From positions 1-12,177 of the forward strand of contig RBNI01005746.1 of NCBI GenBank assembly GCA_003990745.1: 12,177 bases of DNA, read 5' to 3'. Each line of letters opens with the position of its first letter. Position 1 is the first letter of the stretch. Position numbers and translations under genes: made by a program. This DNA comes from Jimgerdemannia flammicorona (Eukaryota > Mucoromycota > Endogonomycetes > Endogonales > Endogonaceae). The notes under the pieces are model-generated. The model did not search any database. It was not told where the DNA came from and saw nothing but the letters and a program-made list of their open reading frames with translations. Below, piece after piece: positions 1 through 8,429 of the stretch.

Positions 1-62
<62 letters not shown>
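1..62. repeat. Poly(A) tract at window edge
   Basis: The first 62 bases are all A. This is either the 3' tail of a retroposed element (LINE or processed RNA copy) lying upstream on the plus strand, or an assembly or contig-edge artefact. No element body is visible inside the window, so the source cannot be decided. The following sequence is AT-rich with no obvious target duplication. Confidence 0.8.
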
Positions 63-64
<2 letters not shown>

Positions 65-613
65 TACTTTTGTATAACTTTTTCTTCTTTATTTCTTTAT
101 TAATAGAGATGATGTTTAGATAATATCTTTAACTACTTATTCAAGTTCTATATATTTATCAACTTTCTTAAATCTGAGTTTATTTTTAATAACTACTTCT
201 AATTATCTATCTTATTGAAATTATAAGTCAATATATATCTATATGACTTTATGTCAATTCATATTACATTGTTTGTATATTATCATTTATAAGTACCTAA
301 AAGTATATAATTTGTATAATGAATAAATTGCTTCTTCTGTTTATTATTATAGGTTATAAGTCCTAATTAGTAACTAGAACTCCTCTAGTATATGCTATAC
401 TGATAAATATGAGTATAAGCTAGAGCACTAAGATAGGTATCTCTATAATGACTTCCCAGTAATGGAAAACATAGTCCTATTGTAAAAGAAGCCCACTAAT
501 AGTAATAATGAAGTTCTTTCTATTAGCAAAAGATAATTATGACAAAGATACCTATCTAGATATTAGAGACATGAAGTCCTCTCAGATTATAGAGGTGAAT
601 ATAGCTGAAAAGA
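63..613. other. AT-rich sequence without a gene
   Basis: No reading frame or recognisable domain was found on either strand. The stretch is strongly AT-rich and has no CpG. The only structure seen is a 12-bp inverted repeat (agataggtatct at 431-442, its reverse complement at 546-557), which could bound a short decayed element or be chance. It appears to be old repeat-derived or intergenic DNA into which the LINE at 635 inserted. Confidence 0.6.
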
Positions 614-634
614 CCAAGTAGCCAAGACAATTAT
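614..634 (+). repeat. Left target-site duplication of the LINE
   Basis: A 21-bp direct repeat matches 4206-4226 with one C/T difference (position 622 against 4214). The two copies flank a segment with LINE coding domains and an A-rich 3' end, as expected for target-primed reverse transcription. Confidence 0.8.
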
Positions 635-1439
635 GAAGCCCTCTCAAGACAGTAAACTACTGGAGTTTGGATGTTTAGAAGTTGCTGGAGACTGAGTAGT
701 ATCTGTGGTCTGATTATTGAGGACTATTGAGATAGGATTATTTTGAGAAGAGTGGGGATGGGTCTAGATATTAGTACCTCAACTCCTCTCTGCTAGTGGA
801 GGGGGAGCTGTAGGATATATAGGCTACAGATATTCAGTAGAAGATTAGTAGTTGGATTGGTGAGGGCCTTCCTATAGATACTCATTGGGGGTAATTAAAG
901 AAGAATACCAGAGCTTACTATAGAGAGACTGGTCAGACAGAGGAAAGATAGAGGAGGGGGAGAGTATATTAGACCTCAAGTAGACTTGCTCAGCTATAGA
1001 GAGCTTGGGCTAAATTGCTGAGTTTGGAAGGAGTTGATAATTGGAGGTTGATATATACCAAACTGGAGATAGTGGAGCTATAAACTGTCTTAAGAGAGGA
1101 GGAAGAGATATATATAAAGGAGATGATTGCTCAGTTGTAATGGCAGGAGTTGGAAAAGGAGAAGAGGCTCTCTAGGTATCTTTCATGGCTGCTTTGGGCC
1201 AGACAGGTAAAGCAGAGGTGAGATAGTGTGGTTGATTCAGTGAGTATGGTTGTTCATAATATCTAGCAGATCCTTGGCTCTCTCAAGGAATGATGGAGTG
1301 ATTTATGGAGTGAGGAGATTGGAGTATTAGTGCTGAGGATATTGAGCTTGCTCTGGAGAACTGGAACCCACTTCTAGTAAATAATATTGAATAGCTATCC
1401 TGGCCAGTTCAGGAGGAGGAGATACAGTGGGTCATTTCT

Positions 1440-2163
1440 GCTATAAAGTTAGATATGACCCCAGGTGAGGATGGACTCTCTTGGAATTTCTGAAAGTATA
1501 TAGTGGGAGTCCCTGGAGTTTTTGGAGAAATAGTGGCACTGTATAATTATGTTCTCTTGACTGGGAGGTAGGTTGGCAAGCAGGATCTTGGCTTGATAAT
1601 CTTACTCTATAAGAATAAGAGTGATAGAGAGAATTGGAGGAACTGGAGGCCAATCATGCTCCTGGATATGGATAGAAAGTTGATTATCAAAGTAATAGTG
1701 GCATATTTATAGCATGTGGCCCAACAGATACTGGGTGAGGAGCAGCATGGCTTTGTTGGGAGATACCTCATTTGAGATAGTACTACATGAGTATATGGTA
1801 TTATAGAAGAGACAAGAATAAGCAGTCTGGATAGGAGGCTAGTTTTTTTTTGGATCAAGAAAAGGAATATGATCAGGTGAGGCATATCTAGCTAGGTAAA
1901 GTACTAGACAGGATTGGGGTCCCACAACAATTCTAGATCTCTATGGTTAGCTTACTGAAAGATAGTAAGACAGCTTTATTGTATAATAGTCATAGGGGTG
2001 TAATATTTACCCTAGGAAGAGGGGTCTCTTAAGGAGATCTATTATTATCCATCCTCTATACTCTCTCATTGAAACTCCTAATAGATAGAATAAGGCAGAG
2101 AGTATCAGTATTCAGAGTAGTTTGGAAGGTGGGTGCCTTTACCAATAATATAGTAGTGGGACT
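1440..2163 (+). other. LINE reverse transcriptase domain, 5' part
   Basis: This covers the fingers and palm of the non-LTR RT up to the MITE insertion. GEDGL and NWRPI lie in the 1440-1850 frame; motif A (LDQEKEYD) and the QGDLL-like motif B region (GVS-stop-GDLLLSILY, about 2022-2065) are in the next frame. The frame change coincides with a homopolymer of nine T at 1843-1851, a likely slippage indel. Motif C Asp-Asp is Asn-Asn (aat aat at 2144-2149), explained by G-to-A changes at CpA/CpG sites on the opposite strand. The catalytic metal site is therefore lost even apart from the stops. Confidence 0.8.
2156..2163 (+). repeat. Left 8-bp target duplication of the MITE
   Basis: Reads gtgggact; the right copy at 2594-2601 reads gtgggacc. 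An 8-bp duplication is the size hAT transposases make. Removing the element plus one copy rejoins the LINE reading frame (..NNIVVG then SSVVDIVVLRETVE). Confidence 0.75.
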
Positions 2164-2593
2164 TAGTGCTCTCAATGAATTGAATTGAATCAAATTTAAC
2201 CCAAATTTGATTTGATTTGAAAACTTTGAATTGAATTGAGGCCCAATTCGATTCAAATTAATTCAAATTGAGGTCCAATTTGATTTGAGGTCCAATTTGA
2301 ACTCTATTTTTAGAAATTAAATAAATCAACAAATACATATCCAAATTCAATGATCTTTAGCTTGTTAGATTCCTCTTATATAGAGAATCTAACAGCTAAA
2401 GATCATTGAATTTGGACATGTATTCGTCGAGCTATTATATTTCTAAAAATAGGTTTTGAATCAGACCCTCAATTCAATTCAAATTCAATTCAATTTGAAC
2501 TCAATTCAAATTGAAAAATCCCTAATTCGATTTGATTTGAATGACCCTCAATTTGATTCAATTCAAATTGATTCAATTCATTTGAGAGCACTA
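2164..2593. mobile_element. Foldback (palindromic) hAT-like MITE, 430 bp
   Basis: The element starts TAGTGCTCTCAA and ends with the inverted TTGAGAGCACTA. The two halves are near-complementary over the whole length, with the centre near 2378 (around tata at 2377-2381). The inner arms pair especially well (about 2333-2376 with 2382-2424). The outer arms are built from variants of AATTGAATTGAATCAAATTTG. No coding capacity exists. The TAGTG terminus plus 8-bp duplication fits the hAT superfamily, so it would have been moved in trans by a hAT transposase; the assignment is inferred from termini only. Its four CpG sites (2249, 2425, 2428, 2528) contrast with none in the host LINE, suggesting later insertion. 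Confidence 0.85.
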
Positions 2594-2601
2594 GTGGGAC
2601 C
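2594..2601 (+). repeat. Right 8-bp target duplication of the MITE
   Basis: Reads gtgggacc, differing from the left copy only in the last base, a C/T transition. The LINE RT reading frame continues immediately after it. Confidence 0.75.
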
Positions 2602-3520
2602 TAGCTCTGTGGTTGATATAGTAGTATTGAGAGAGACAGTAGAGTAATATGAGACATATTCTGGTGCAAGGCTAAATTGGTATAAGTACAAGATAATGGT
2701 ACTTGGGAATGGGGTGATAGGAGAGAATATCATTGGAATAATTGTCCTAGCTGGTGAGGCTGTATGGTACCTTGGAGTTTATCTATTGGTATATGGGTCT
2801 GTTCTGACCAGAGCCTAATGGAAGCAGGGTCTCAAGTTGGAGTGAGGCACTTTGGAGCTAGGGAGGGTACCATATCTCCCTGGCTAGAAGAGTGGCAATT
2901 TTGAATATTTATTAGCTACCAAAGATATGGTACTTGGCCTACTACCTGGATTTCTCTTCTTGGGTAATAAAGTAGCTATTGAAGTTGGCTAAGGATTGGA
3001 TCTGAGTAGGATACCAAAGTCAAATTAGCTAGAGCACTCTTTTACTACCAGTGAACTGTAGCAGTCTTGGTCTAGTGGATTTCCTGAGGAAGTGAGGGCC
3101 TGGTGGCTAAGAAGGGTAATGGAACTGCAAGAGAGTGGCTGAGTTCCTTTGATGCAGAAGGTATAGGAGTTGAGGGTCTCTCTGAGGGATTCTACAGGAG
3201 ATCTTCTGTCTCTGATAGACCTGCAGGACAGTAGAGATTGCACTTCAAAGGATTCTGATAGGAGATTGCTATGGGGGTATATTGCATTAGACTATAGTGG
3301 CAGAGTGATGAGAGAGAGGTATATTGGGGACCAGTGATATAGCACTGAGATAGGCTTCTGTTTGGGGGCTCTCTTCTTGTTGAATTTAATATTAGAGATG
3401 GGGTTGAGTGTCAGAGGGAGATGGGGTTGGACATGTGGTCAGTAGGTTAGCAGAGCATTGGTATAGGTGAGGAGTGAGACTGAGATGGAGTTTGGTCCTG
3501 GAGTGCTGAAGTCAAGTGAT
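2602..3520 (+). other. LINE RT thumb and linker region
   Basis: This continues the LINE ORF after the MITE. SSVVDIVVLRETVE and then SGARLNW resemble the segment following RT motif C, where residues before ..GA.LN..K are typical, and YLGVYL (about 2770) is the motif E region. From about 2790 onward the sequence aligns by eye to the right-hand LINE fragment from about 10868, allowing indels. No separate enzymatic domain is recognisable here; Trp and Gln codons are repeatedly changed to stops. Confidence 0.65.
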
Positions 3521-3569
3521 GACTTCCCCCCAAGTTCTAAGTAGTTTGATAGTATATGCTAGGAGGAAT

Positions 3570-3730
3570 ATCATGCTGAACTTCTGCTCTGGACATTTGA
3601 TTGAGGGTAGAGAGTTTGAGTATAAGGAGTGCCTTAATGTGGAGCAGAAAGGGAGTTTTGTACAGTTATTTGAATATTGATTAGAGGAGTGTGAGGTGCT
3701 TGGTAATTTCTAGATTACTATAGGAGAGTA
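3570..3730 (+). other. Decayed C-terminal zinc-binding segment of the LINE
   Basis: RNIMLNFCSGHL is followed by a degraded C-x2-C...H-x4-C pattern resembling the zf-RVT type. By comparison with the less damaged copy at 11714-11785, the first Cys is Tyr (tat, 3621-3623) and the His is Tyr (tat, 3675-3677). The second Cys (3630-3632) and last Cys (3690-3692) remain. Both losses are C:G to T:A changes. Confidence 0.7.
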
Positions 3731-4175
3731 ACTGGGAGTCTATAGGAGGGGGAATGAGGTGAGGGACTATTGGGAAGATTTGAAGGAGTGTCTTATAGGA
3801 GGAGTGGGGAATGAGTAGATTATATGTAGCTAGGTCTTGGCAATTTAGGCTGACTGGGTATTAGCTCTTTATATTTAAGAGAGGATGATAGTTAAGTATA
3901 ATAGAGAGATTGTCAAGATGAGACAGACTGATGGAGGATCTCTTGACTGACTAGTGGGTAGGCTGGGGGCCTCAGGGTGGCAATTACTGTCAGCTTGTTG
4001 AGGGGATCTATATATAGAGCAGAGGTCAAATAGAGGTGATTGAGGGCCAAGTAGTCTTTAAATGAGTAGAAGTTAGTAGGATCTCTCCTAGGGAGATTGG
4101 GTAGTGGGTTGGGTTAGATGTTGTAATTAATATGATATAGAATGTAGTAATAAAGTAAGAAGTCCAAGTGACTAT

Positions 4176-4200
4176 AATAAAAAAAATAAAATAAAAAAAA
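4176..4200 (+). repeat. A-rich 3' tail of the LINE
   Basis: An A-rich run interrupted by single T residues lies five bases before the right 21-bp target duplication. It marks the 3' end of the element and its plus-strand orientation. Confidence 0.75.
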
Positions 4201-4205
4201 CTCTC

Positions 4206-4226
4206 CCAAGTAGTCAAGACAATTAT
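4206..4226 (+). repeat. Right target-site duplication of the LINE
   Basis: The partner of 614-634; 20 of 21 bases are identical. It directly follows the A-rich tail. Confidence 0.8.
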
Positions 4227-5254
4227 AACAAGAAGAATACCAGTCAATGAGACCAATATCAGGCACAGTAGGGCCTAATGTAGTCTATACTTCATTCTGT
4301 CCATCATACTCTCTCTACTACTAGAGAGAACTCAAACATATGCCTATGACCAAAAGTATATATCCAAAACTCTAACATATATATAAGACCACACTTGAGC
4401 TAAATAGAATAGTCTCTGCCATCTTAAATGGAAATAACAGATAAAGAAAAAATCCTCCTCAAGGTATAGAATAATGGGTAGGACTTGGTTCTCCCAAGCA
4501 AGGTAAGTAGAGGACTTATATGTAAGGCAGAAGGAGACCCCCAATACTCTACTACTTAAGTCTATGGGCCTTGATCATATTACTATATCAGCTCCTGATT
4601 CCAGTTAAGTGCAGTTAAGATATCAGACCTGGGTAACCTTGGACCCCCTAGCTACTCATAACAACTAGAGCCCAATCTCATAAATTGTCAAAAGTAGCCA
4701 AGAGTGACATCTACTATCTAACTATTCTACACCAATCAAAAGGCCTACTAAAGCAGTACCCACCTCAGCCCTGATGACTGCTCCTAGCCTAGCACCCTAC
4801 TGGTCTACTGTAATTACCCTTTCTCTTATCTGTGATAGCTATCTTTCCTCTTATCTCAATATTACTTGAAAAACAGTCACTTATACTAGAACTATACTTA
4901 CTAGAAAGCTTGCCAAAGTCAGAGGACCTCACTACAGATACCAAGAACTTGCAGGTAATCTATACTGAGCACTTGACACCAAGATTAGCTAACTCCCTAC
5001 ATAATCTATAATATATCAAGATAATATCTTATTGATAATAGTAAAAAGAAAAAGATGCTACACCAAAACAAGTATATTCCAGATACAGCCAGAGGTATTA
5101 GAAACTATGAAAAAGTAGAAAAGACACTGATCAGATACTAATAAAAGAGCAACTCATCATCATTGCCCTCTTCTCACTGTACCTATATAGGTACAGTAAA
5201 CCATACTGAGGTAGAGGATGAGAAATTAGAGAAAAGGGGATGCAGATAGTTGCT
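4227..5254. other. Unassigned AT-rich repeat-like DNA
   Basis: No protein domain is recognised. One plus-strand frame is free of stops for roughly 60 codons (about 4816-5005), without a family match that I can see. Because the copia Gag relic begins just to the right on the same strand, this stretch could hold the 5' LTR and leader of that copia element. I could not find a convincing primer-binding site or LTR end. Confidence 0.5.
5176..5197. repeat. Perfect 22-bp palindrome
   Basis: Two arms of ACTGTACCTAT meet at 5186/5187, giving a perfect inverted repeat with no spacer. It could be a cruciform-prone site, a small dimeric binding site or chance in AT-rich DNA. No flanking duplication was seen. 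Confidence 0.6.
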
Positions 5255-6040
5255 TGCCAAAACTATATAACTAGTATAATAGTAGAGAAAGAAGTTGTGA
5301 TTTTTGTCTTTGACAGTAAGAATTACACTATATAGGTATACTATATGAAGAATTACTTAAAAGAATGTAGTCTAGAAGCCATAGATATAAATAACTTTAT
5401 ATATATATATATTTATTTTACAACAAAAGCCATACTATTATATATGTAATAATATATCTTGACAACCTGCTTGACTACATTTGATTTTCAATGACCTAGA
5501 CTGGTTTTGCCCTTGTTTAAAAGGCTCATCAGTTGGTATAAGAAGCAGCCAATAGATATAAATAACAGGATATAATATCATAAAGGATCACAAAATACTA
5601 AGAGAGATTATATTTATCCTTTCAAATATATAAATGAAACTTATTATCAATACTATAATAGTGAACAAAGTCTGAGAGATCTTATATAATTACTACTAGC
5701 AAGTATTTATAGCAAACAGATTCTACCTGAAAGTACAACTGTTCAAGTCTAAGAAGAGCATCCAGGACTATACCAACTATATTGATAATTTAGTGAATCA
5801 TATAATAGTTCTAGTTTCTTTAAGAGGAAGTAGCTAAATCTGGAAGTTCTAGTTAGCCTAAAGTAGCTTGAAGAGATACTTAAAGGTTCAAGTATTCTTG
5901 AAGAATTTCTGGGAGAAAATATTCTGAGCTTTATTTAGACAGAGAATAAGGATATTTATATATAATCTGAAAGAAAGATCTGGAAGGATCTTGGAAAAAA
6001 AGAGAAGTACCAAGAAATAGATTCTTGGCAAAGCTGACTA
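5255..6040 (+). pseudogene. Ty1/copia-type Gag relic
   Basis: The N-terminal part reads VFDSKNYTI, stop, VYYMKNYLKECSLEAID (about 5306-5393), matching the copia Gag pattern F.G.NY..W...M..YL. The stop (tag) sits at the conserved Trp. After an AT-rich gap, KV-stop-EILYNYY (about 5667-5700, tga at the expected Trp) and YLKVQLFKSKKSIQDYTNYI (about 5729-5788) match the central UBN2-type region, whose hallmark is L...K...I.DY...I..L. The family is the structural protein that packages copia RNA. No copia protease, integrase or RT follows; the chromovirus LTR begins at about 6045, probably having inserted into this element. Decayed by stops and frameshifts. Confidence 0.6.
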
Positions 6041-6044
6041 ATAC

Positions 6045-6440
6045 TGTTCTATAATGTTCTAAAAGGTTCTATAACTAGCTAAGACAAGATGCTTGGTGCT
6101 AAGAAAAGACAAGAATGTTCTAGTAGTATCTGGGTACCAAGAGAAGGTTTCTAAGTAAGTAGAAAGTAGCAGAATATAGTAGAATGTTCAAGAAATAATA
6201 AGAAAAGACTAACTAAAAGATGCAAAAATATACTAAGACTAAATATGACCTCCTTAAAAACTAATATCCTCATTGAGTTCTTAGATAATATAAGACTAGA
6301 TATATTTATTCAAAATTTCTCAAACTTGTATCAGTATATTGGCAGAGATTGGCCATCCTTATATAGAGCAGAGGGCTTATTACCAGACTAACTAACTGAG
6401 AGAGATTTGAACCTAACTAGTAGCTTCATTTTAGTAGACT
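6045..6440 (-). repeat. Probable 3' LTR of the chromovirus (approximate ends)
   Basis: Read on the minus strand, this stretch lies downstream of the chromodomain. It has a TATA-like ctctatataagg (6368-6357) and, about 50 bases later, an AATAAA (6310-6305), the spacing expected for an LTR promoter and polyadenylation signal. The inner end at TGTTCTA (6045 on the plus strand, so ..CA on the minus strand) is a candidate boundary; the other end is not resolved. The matching 5' LTR is missing, so there is no repeat partner to confirm it. Confidence 0.45.
6357..6368 (-). promoter_or_regulatory. TATA-like box in the probable LTR
   Basis: The minus strand reads ctctatataagg, a plausible U3 promoter element, followed downstream by AATAAA at 6310-6305. 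Function is inferred from position only. Confidence 0.4.
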
Positions 6441-6584
6441 TCTTATTTATTAAATATTCTACTAATTCTAGAGTCCCAAAGTAAACTTTCAATGTATAAG
6501 ATACTGATTATTACCATAGGTCATCAATAATCCAAAGAAGTCACTATAGAGATTAGGCAATGTATTTTATCTCAAATTCTTGAA

Positions 6585-6742
6585 CTAGATCTTAAGAGTT
6601 CTTGAGATTGACCAGTAGTTCTCAGATAGTATCATATTTAGGGTAGCCCATCTACTTGACTAGGTATTCAGAACAGTGGTAGTGGATTTATTTGTTAAGG
6701 ATTTTCTCAGCTTTATACTTGATATGGTTTTCAATAATCATG
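6585..6742 (-). pseudogene. Chromodomain (integrase C-terminus)
   Basis: The minus-strand frame gives KILNK, a stop, then SEYLVK-stop-MGYPKYDTI-stop-ELLVNLKNS. This matches the chromodomain pattern YLVKW.GYP....TWE...NL. Both conserved Trp codons are stops (tag and tga). In chromoviruses this module binds modified histone tails and steers integration to heterochromatin. Its position at the end of the integrase, just before the LTR, is the normal one. Confidence 0.8.
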
Positions 6743-6989
6743 GAGACAGATAGCTTAGGAATTTGACCAGGGTAGGGCAGTGACTGGTTCCAGGTCTTGA
6801 GGTATGACATATGAAAGACTGAGTGTACTCTTATGGTTTCAGATAGTTTGAGGTGATAGGAGGATACAGAGACTTGTTTAGTGATCTTGAATGATCTAAT
6901 ATACTTTATTTAAAGAGTGGTTGACTTGAGATTATATCTTGAGGTTTTTAGTAGATAGTAGAACTTGATCTTCAATAGTGTAAGTGATA

Positions 6990-7930
6990 TCATGGCATTT
7001 CTTGTCAGTATACTTGGCTTGATACTATTGAGCCTTCTGAAGATTCATAGTAGTAATCTTGAGTAGTTCATCCATTTTATCTGTAAGGCTCTTGGTAGTA
7101 GGAACTTGTATTTGACTGCTTTTCTTGAAAGAAAATAGACTTGCAGGAGTCTTGGGATCTTGACTGTAGAGTAACTGGAAAGGGGAAAGACCAGTAGATG
7201 ATTGAATAGCATTATTGTATATGAACTCTGTATAAGTCAAATAGTGGTCTTAATTATCTTACTCATATTTCTAAGCATCTGTTCTAGAGTTCTGTTCATG
7301 TACTTGGTTTGTTCATCAGTTTGTAGGTGAAAGGCAGTGAATATAGCCAATTGAGTTCCCAGGGTCTTGAAGAGAGTTTGTCAGAAGTGACTAGTAAACT
7401 TGGGGTCACAATCACTGACAATTACTTGTAGCAGGCCATAGTAATAGAAGATAGACTTGAAGAAGATTCTTGCAATCTTGGATATAGTAGCATTAGTGGT
7501 AGTTGGTTCAGCAATCATAGTCTTAGTCAGATAGTTGACAAATATGATGATAGCATCAGCACCAGATTAAGTTCATAATAGTTGAGTTATAAAGTCTATG
7601 GTAACTTGCTCAAATTTCTTGGTGGGAATTGACAGTAGTTGTAGTAAACCAGCTAGCACTTAGTTAGTAGACTTGTTGTGCTGGCATAGATTATAGCTGG
7701 CAATATAGTTTTTGATTTCCTTGACCATACTTGGCCAATAGTATTGGCATTGGATGTTCTTGATAGTCTTCTCAATTCTCAGATGACTGGTAAGAGAAGA
7801 GTCATAGTGTTCTTACAAAACCTTATAGTGTAGGTTTATGTTTTCAGGTAGGTAGACTTAGTCTTGATGATAGATCAGATTGTTCTCAACAATATATATA
7901 TCCTTGAGCTCATTTGAGAAAACTCTAGTG
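6990..7930 (-). pseudogene. Retroviral-type integrase
   Basis: The N-terminal zinc domain (about 7810-7680) reads SHLRIEKTIKNIQCQYYW and later SYNLCQHN; the first Cys of the CxxC pair is Tyr. The catalytic core has Asp 1 in IDFIT (7596-7594) and Asp 2 in SDCDPKF (7413-7411). The third acidic position in TDEQTKYMNRTLEQ (7305-7303) is Lys instead of Glu. The spacing between Asp 2 and this Lys is the normal 35 residues, which confirms the site. The core is followed in another frame by EFIYNNAIQSSTGLSPFQLLY (7231-7169). The family joins LTR DNA ends to the host genome; this copy lacks a catalytic residue and has stops. Confidence 0.85.
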
Positions 7931-7989
7931 GTGACTGTGTTTTCTTTATAAGCTTGCCTAATTTGGTCTAGGAATTTGGATACCAAGAT

Positions 7990-8400
7990 AACTTACATAA
8001 TTGTAGTGAGGTTAGGGCATCTTGATAAGACATCTAGTACTACAAGTGTCTTGCCAGACTTATAGATAATTATTGGGTTGAAGGTTTGAAGTTTGAGGCT
8101 CTACTTAGCTTATAGATATAATAGGGTAGGTTGGGTGTTGATATACTTGAGAGATTGATAGTCAGTAATGATATCAAACTCAATATCTTCTAGATAGTAT
8201 TACCAGTGGTCTAGTATATATATTATTGCCAGTAGTTTCTTCTTATGAGTGGCTAGCTTTTATTCAGCTAGGGCCAACTTGTGGGACTTAAAAGCAATAG
8301 AGTAATGTTCTTTACCATTATCTTATGACAGGACTACTCTAATTAAAATTTGATGTATCAGTAATAATATTGAATTTTAGACCTTGATCTGTATTATACA
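7990..8400 (-). pseudogene. Ty3/gypsy RNase H
   Basis: The minus-strand frame reads TDTSNFN, EHYSIAFKSHKLALAE, ATHKKKLLAIIYILDHW, DIITDYQSLKYINTQPTL and KSGKTLVVLDVLSRCPNL. These correspond to the standard gypsy RNase H blocks (TDAS.., ..E..Y..HEKELLAI, TDH.SL.YL, DALSR). It degrades the RNA strand of the RNA:DNA hybrid. It follows RT directly, as expected in Pol. Gln and Trp positions are converted to stops. Confidence 0.82.
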
Positions 8401-8429
8401 GAACTAGAGTATAGGTCAGACAGTTCTTG

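Larger units (their letters stand above)
661..3890 (+). pseudogene. LINE ORF2 pseudogene (APE tail, RT, zinc segment)
   Basis: This is the remnant of the polyprotein that nicks target DNA and copies the element RNA. At 709-717 the APE active-site motif SDH reads SDY (His to Tyr), followed by a YLNSSLL stretch typical of the APE/pre-RT junction. WQELEKEKRLSRYL at 1141-1182 fits the pre-RT motif W...GE...RYF. RT fingers begin with AIKLDMTPGEDGL at 1440, then NWRPI and QHGFVGR (about 1745). Motif A reads FLDQEKEYDQV with its Asp kept (1853-1855), one frame over after a 9-T run (1843-1851). Motif C reads AFTNN at 2135-2149 instead of A(F/Y)ADD. After the MITE the frame resumes with SGARLNW and YLGVYL. 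The zinc segment (3621-3692) has lost two of four ligands. Stops and frameshifts occur throughout, so the gene is dead. Confidence 0.82.
635..4205 (+). mobile_element. 5'-truncated LINE (APE-type, Tad1-like), RIP-decayed
   Basis: This non-LTR retrotransposon copy is bounded by a 21-bp target-site duplication and ends in an A-rich tail (4176-4200). In plus-strand order it holds the end of an APE endonuclease (SD-Y at 709-717), a pre-RT helical region (about 940-1210), an RT domain (about 1440-2800, split by a MITE), a thumb/linker region and a C-terminal zinc-binding segment (about 3570-3700). Most of the APE domain and any ORF1 are missing, the usual 5' truncation of LINE insertions. I saw no RNase H domain between RT and the zinc segment. 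Stops are numerous, mainly TAG, and no CpG was found outside the MITE. The family is shared with the fragment at 10868-12177. The Tad1-like label rests on general architecture and is less certain than the LINE call. Confidence 0.85.

Noticed and set aside
431..557. 12-bp inverted repeat as the ends of a small transposon
   Set aside because: Arms are short, the region is very AT-rich, and no target duplication was seen around them; chance cannot be excluded.
1441..1885. Two minus-strand open frames (1441-1653 and 1607-1885)
   Set aside because: They are antisense to the LINE RT domain, show no domain, and are open only because of the base bias of the plus-strand gene.
2456..2647. Plus-strand open frame of 63 codons
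   Set aside because: It lies mostly in the right arm of the MITE and is low-complexity (N, Q, F, D from the AATTGAATT-type repeats); the minus-strand frame at 2056-2256 is the same effect in the left arm.
661..3890. Alternative genetic code (TAG and TGA read as amino acids), because so many stops interrupt clear domains
   Set aside because: Stops occur at Trp, Gln and Arg positions alike, go together with missense changes at catalytic residues and with frameshifts, and are matched by CpG loss. Mutation explains all of this; recoding does not.
4026..4544. Minus-strand frames with hydrophobic segments (4026-4256, 4344-4544)
   Set aside because: The first runs through the LINE A-rich tail and target duplication, so its Phe/Ile run is antisense poly(A). 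The second has no family features or supporting context.
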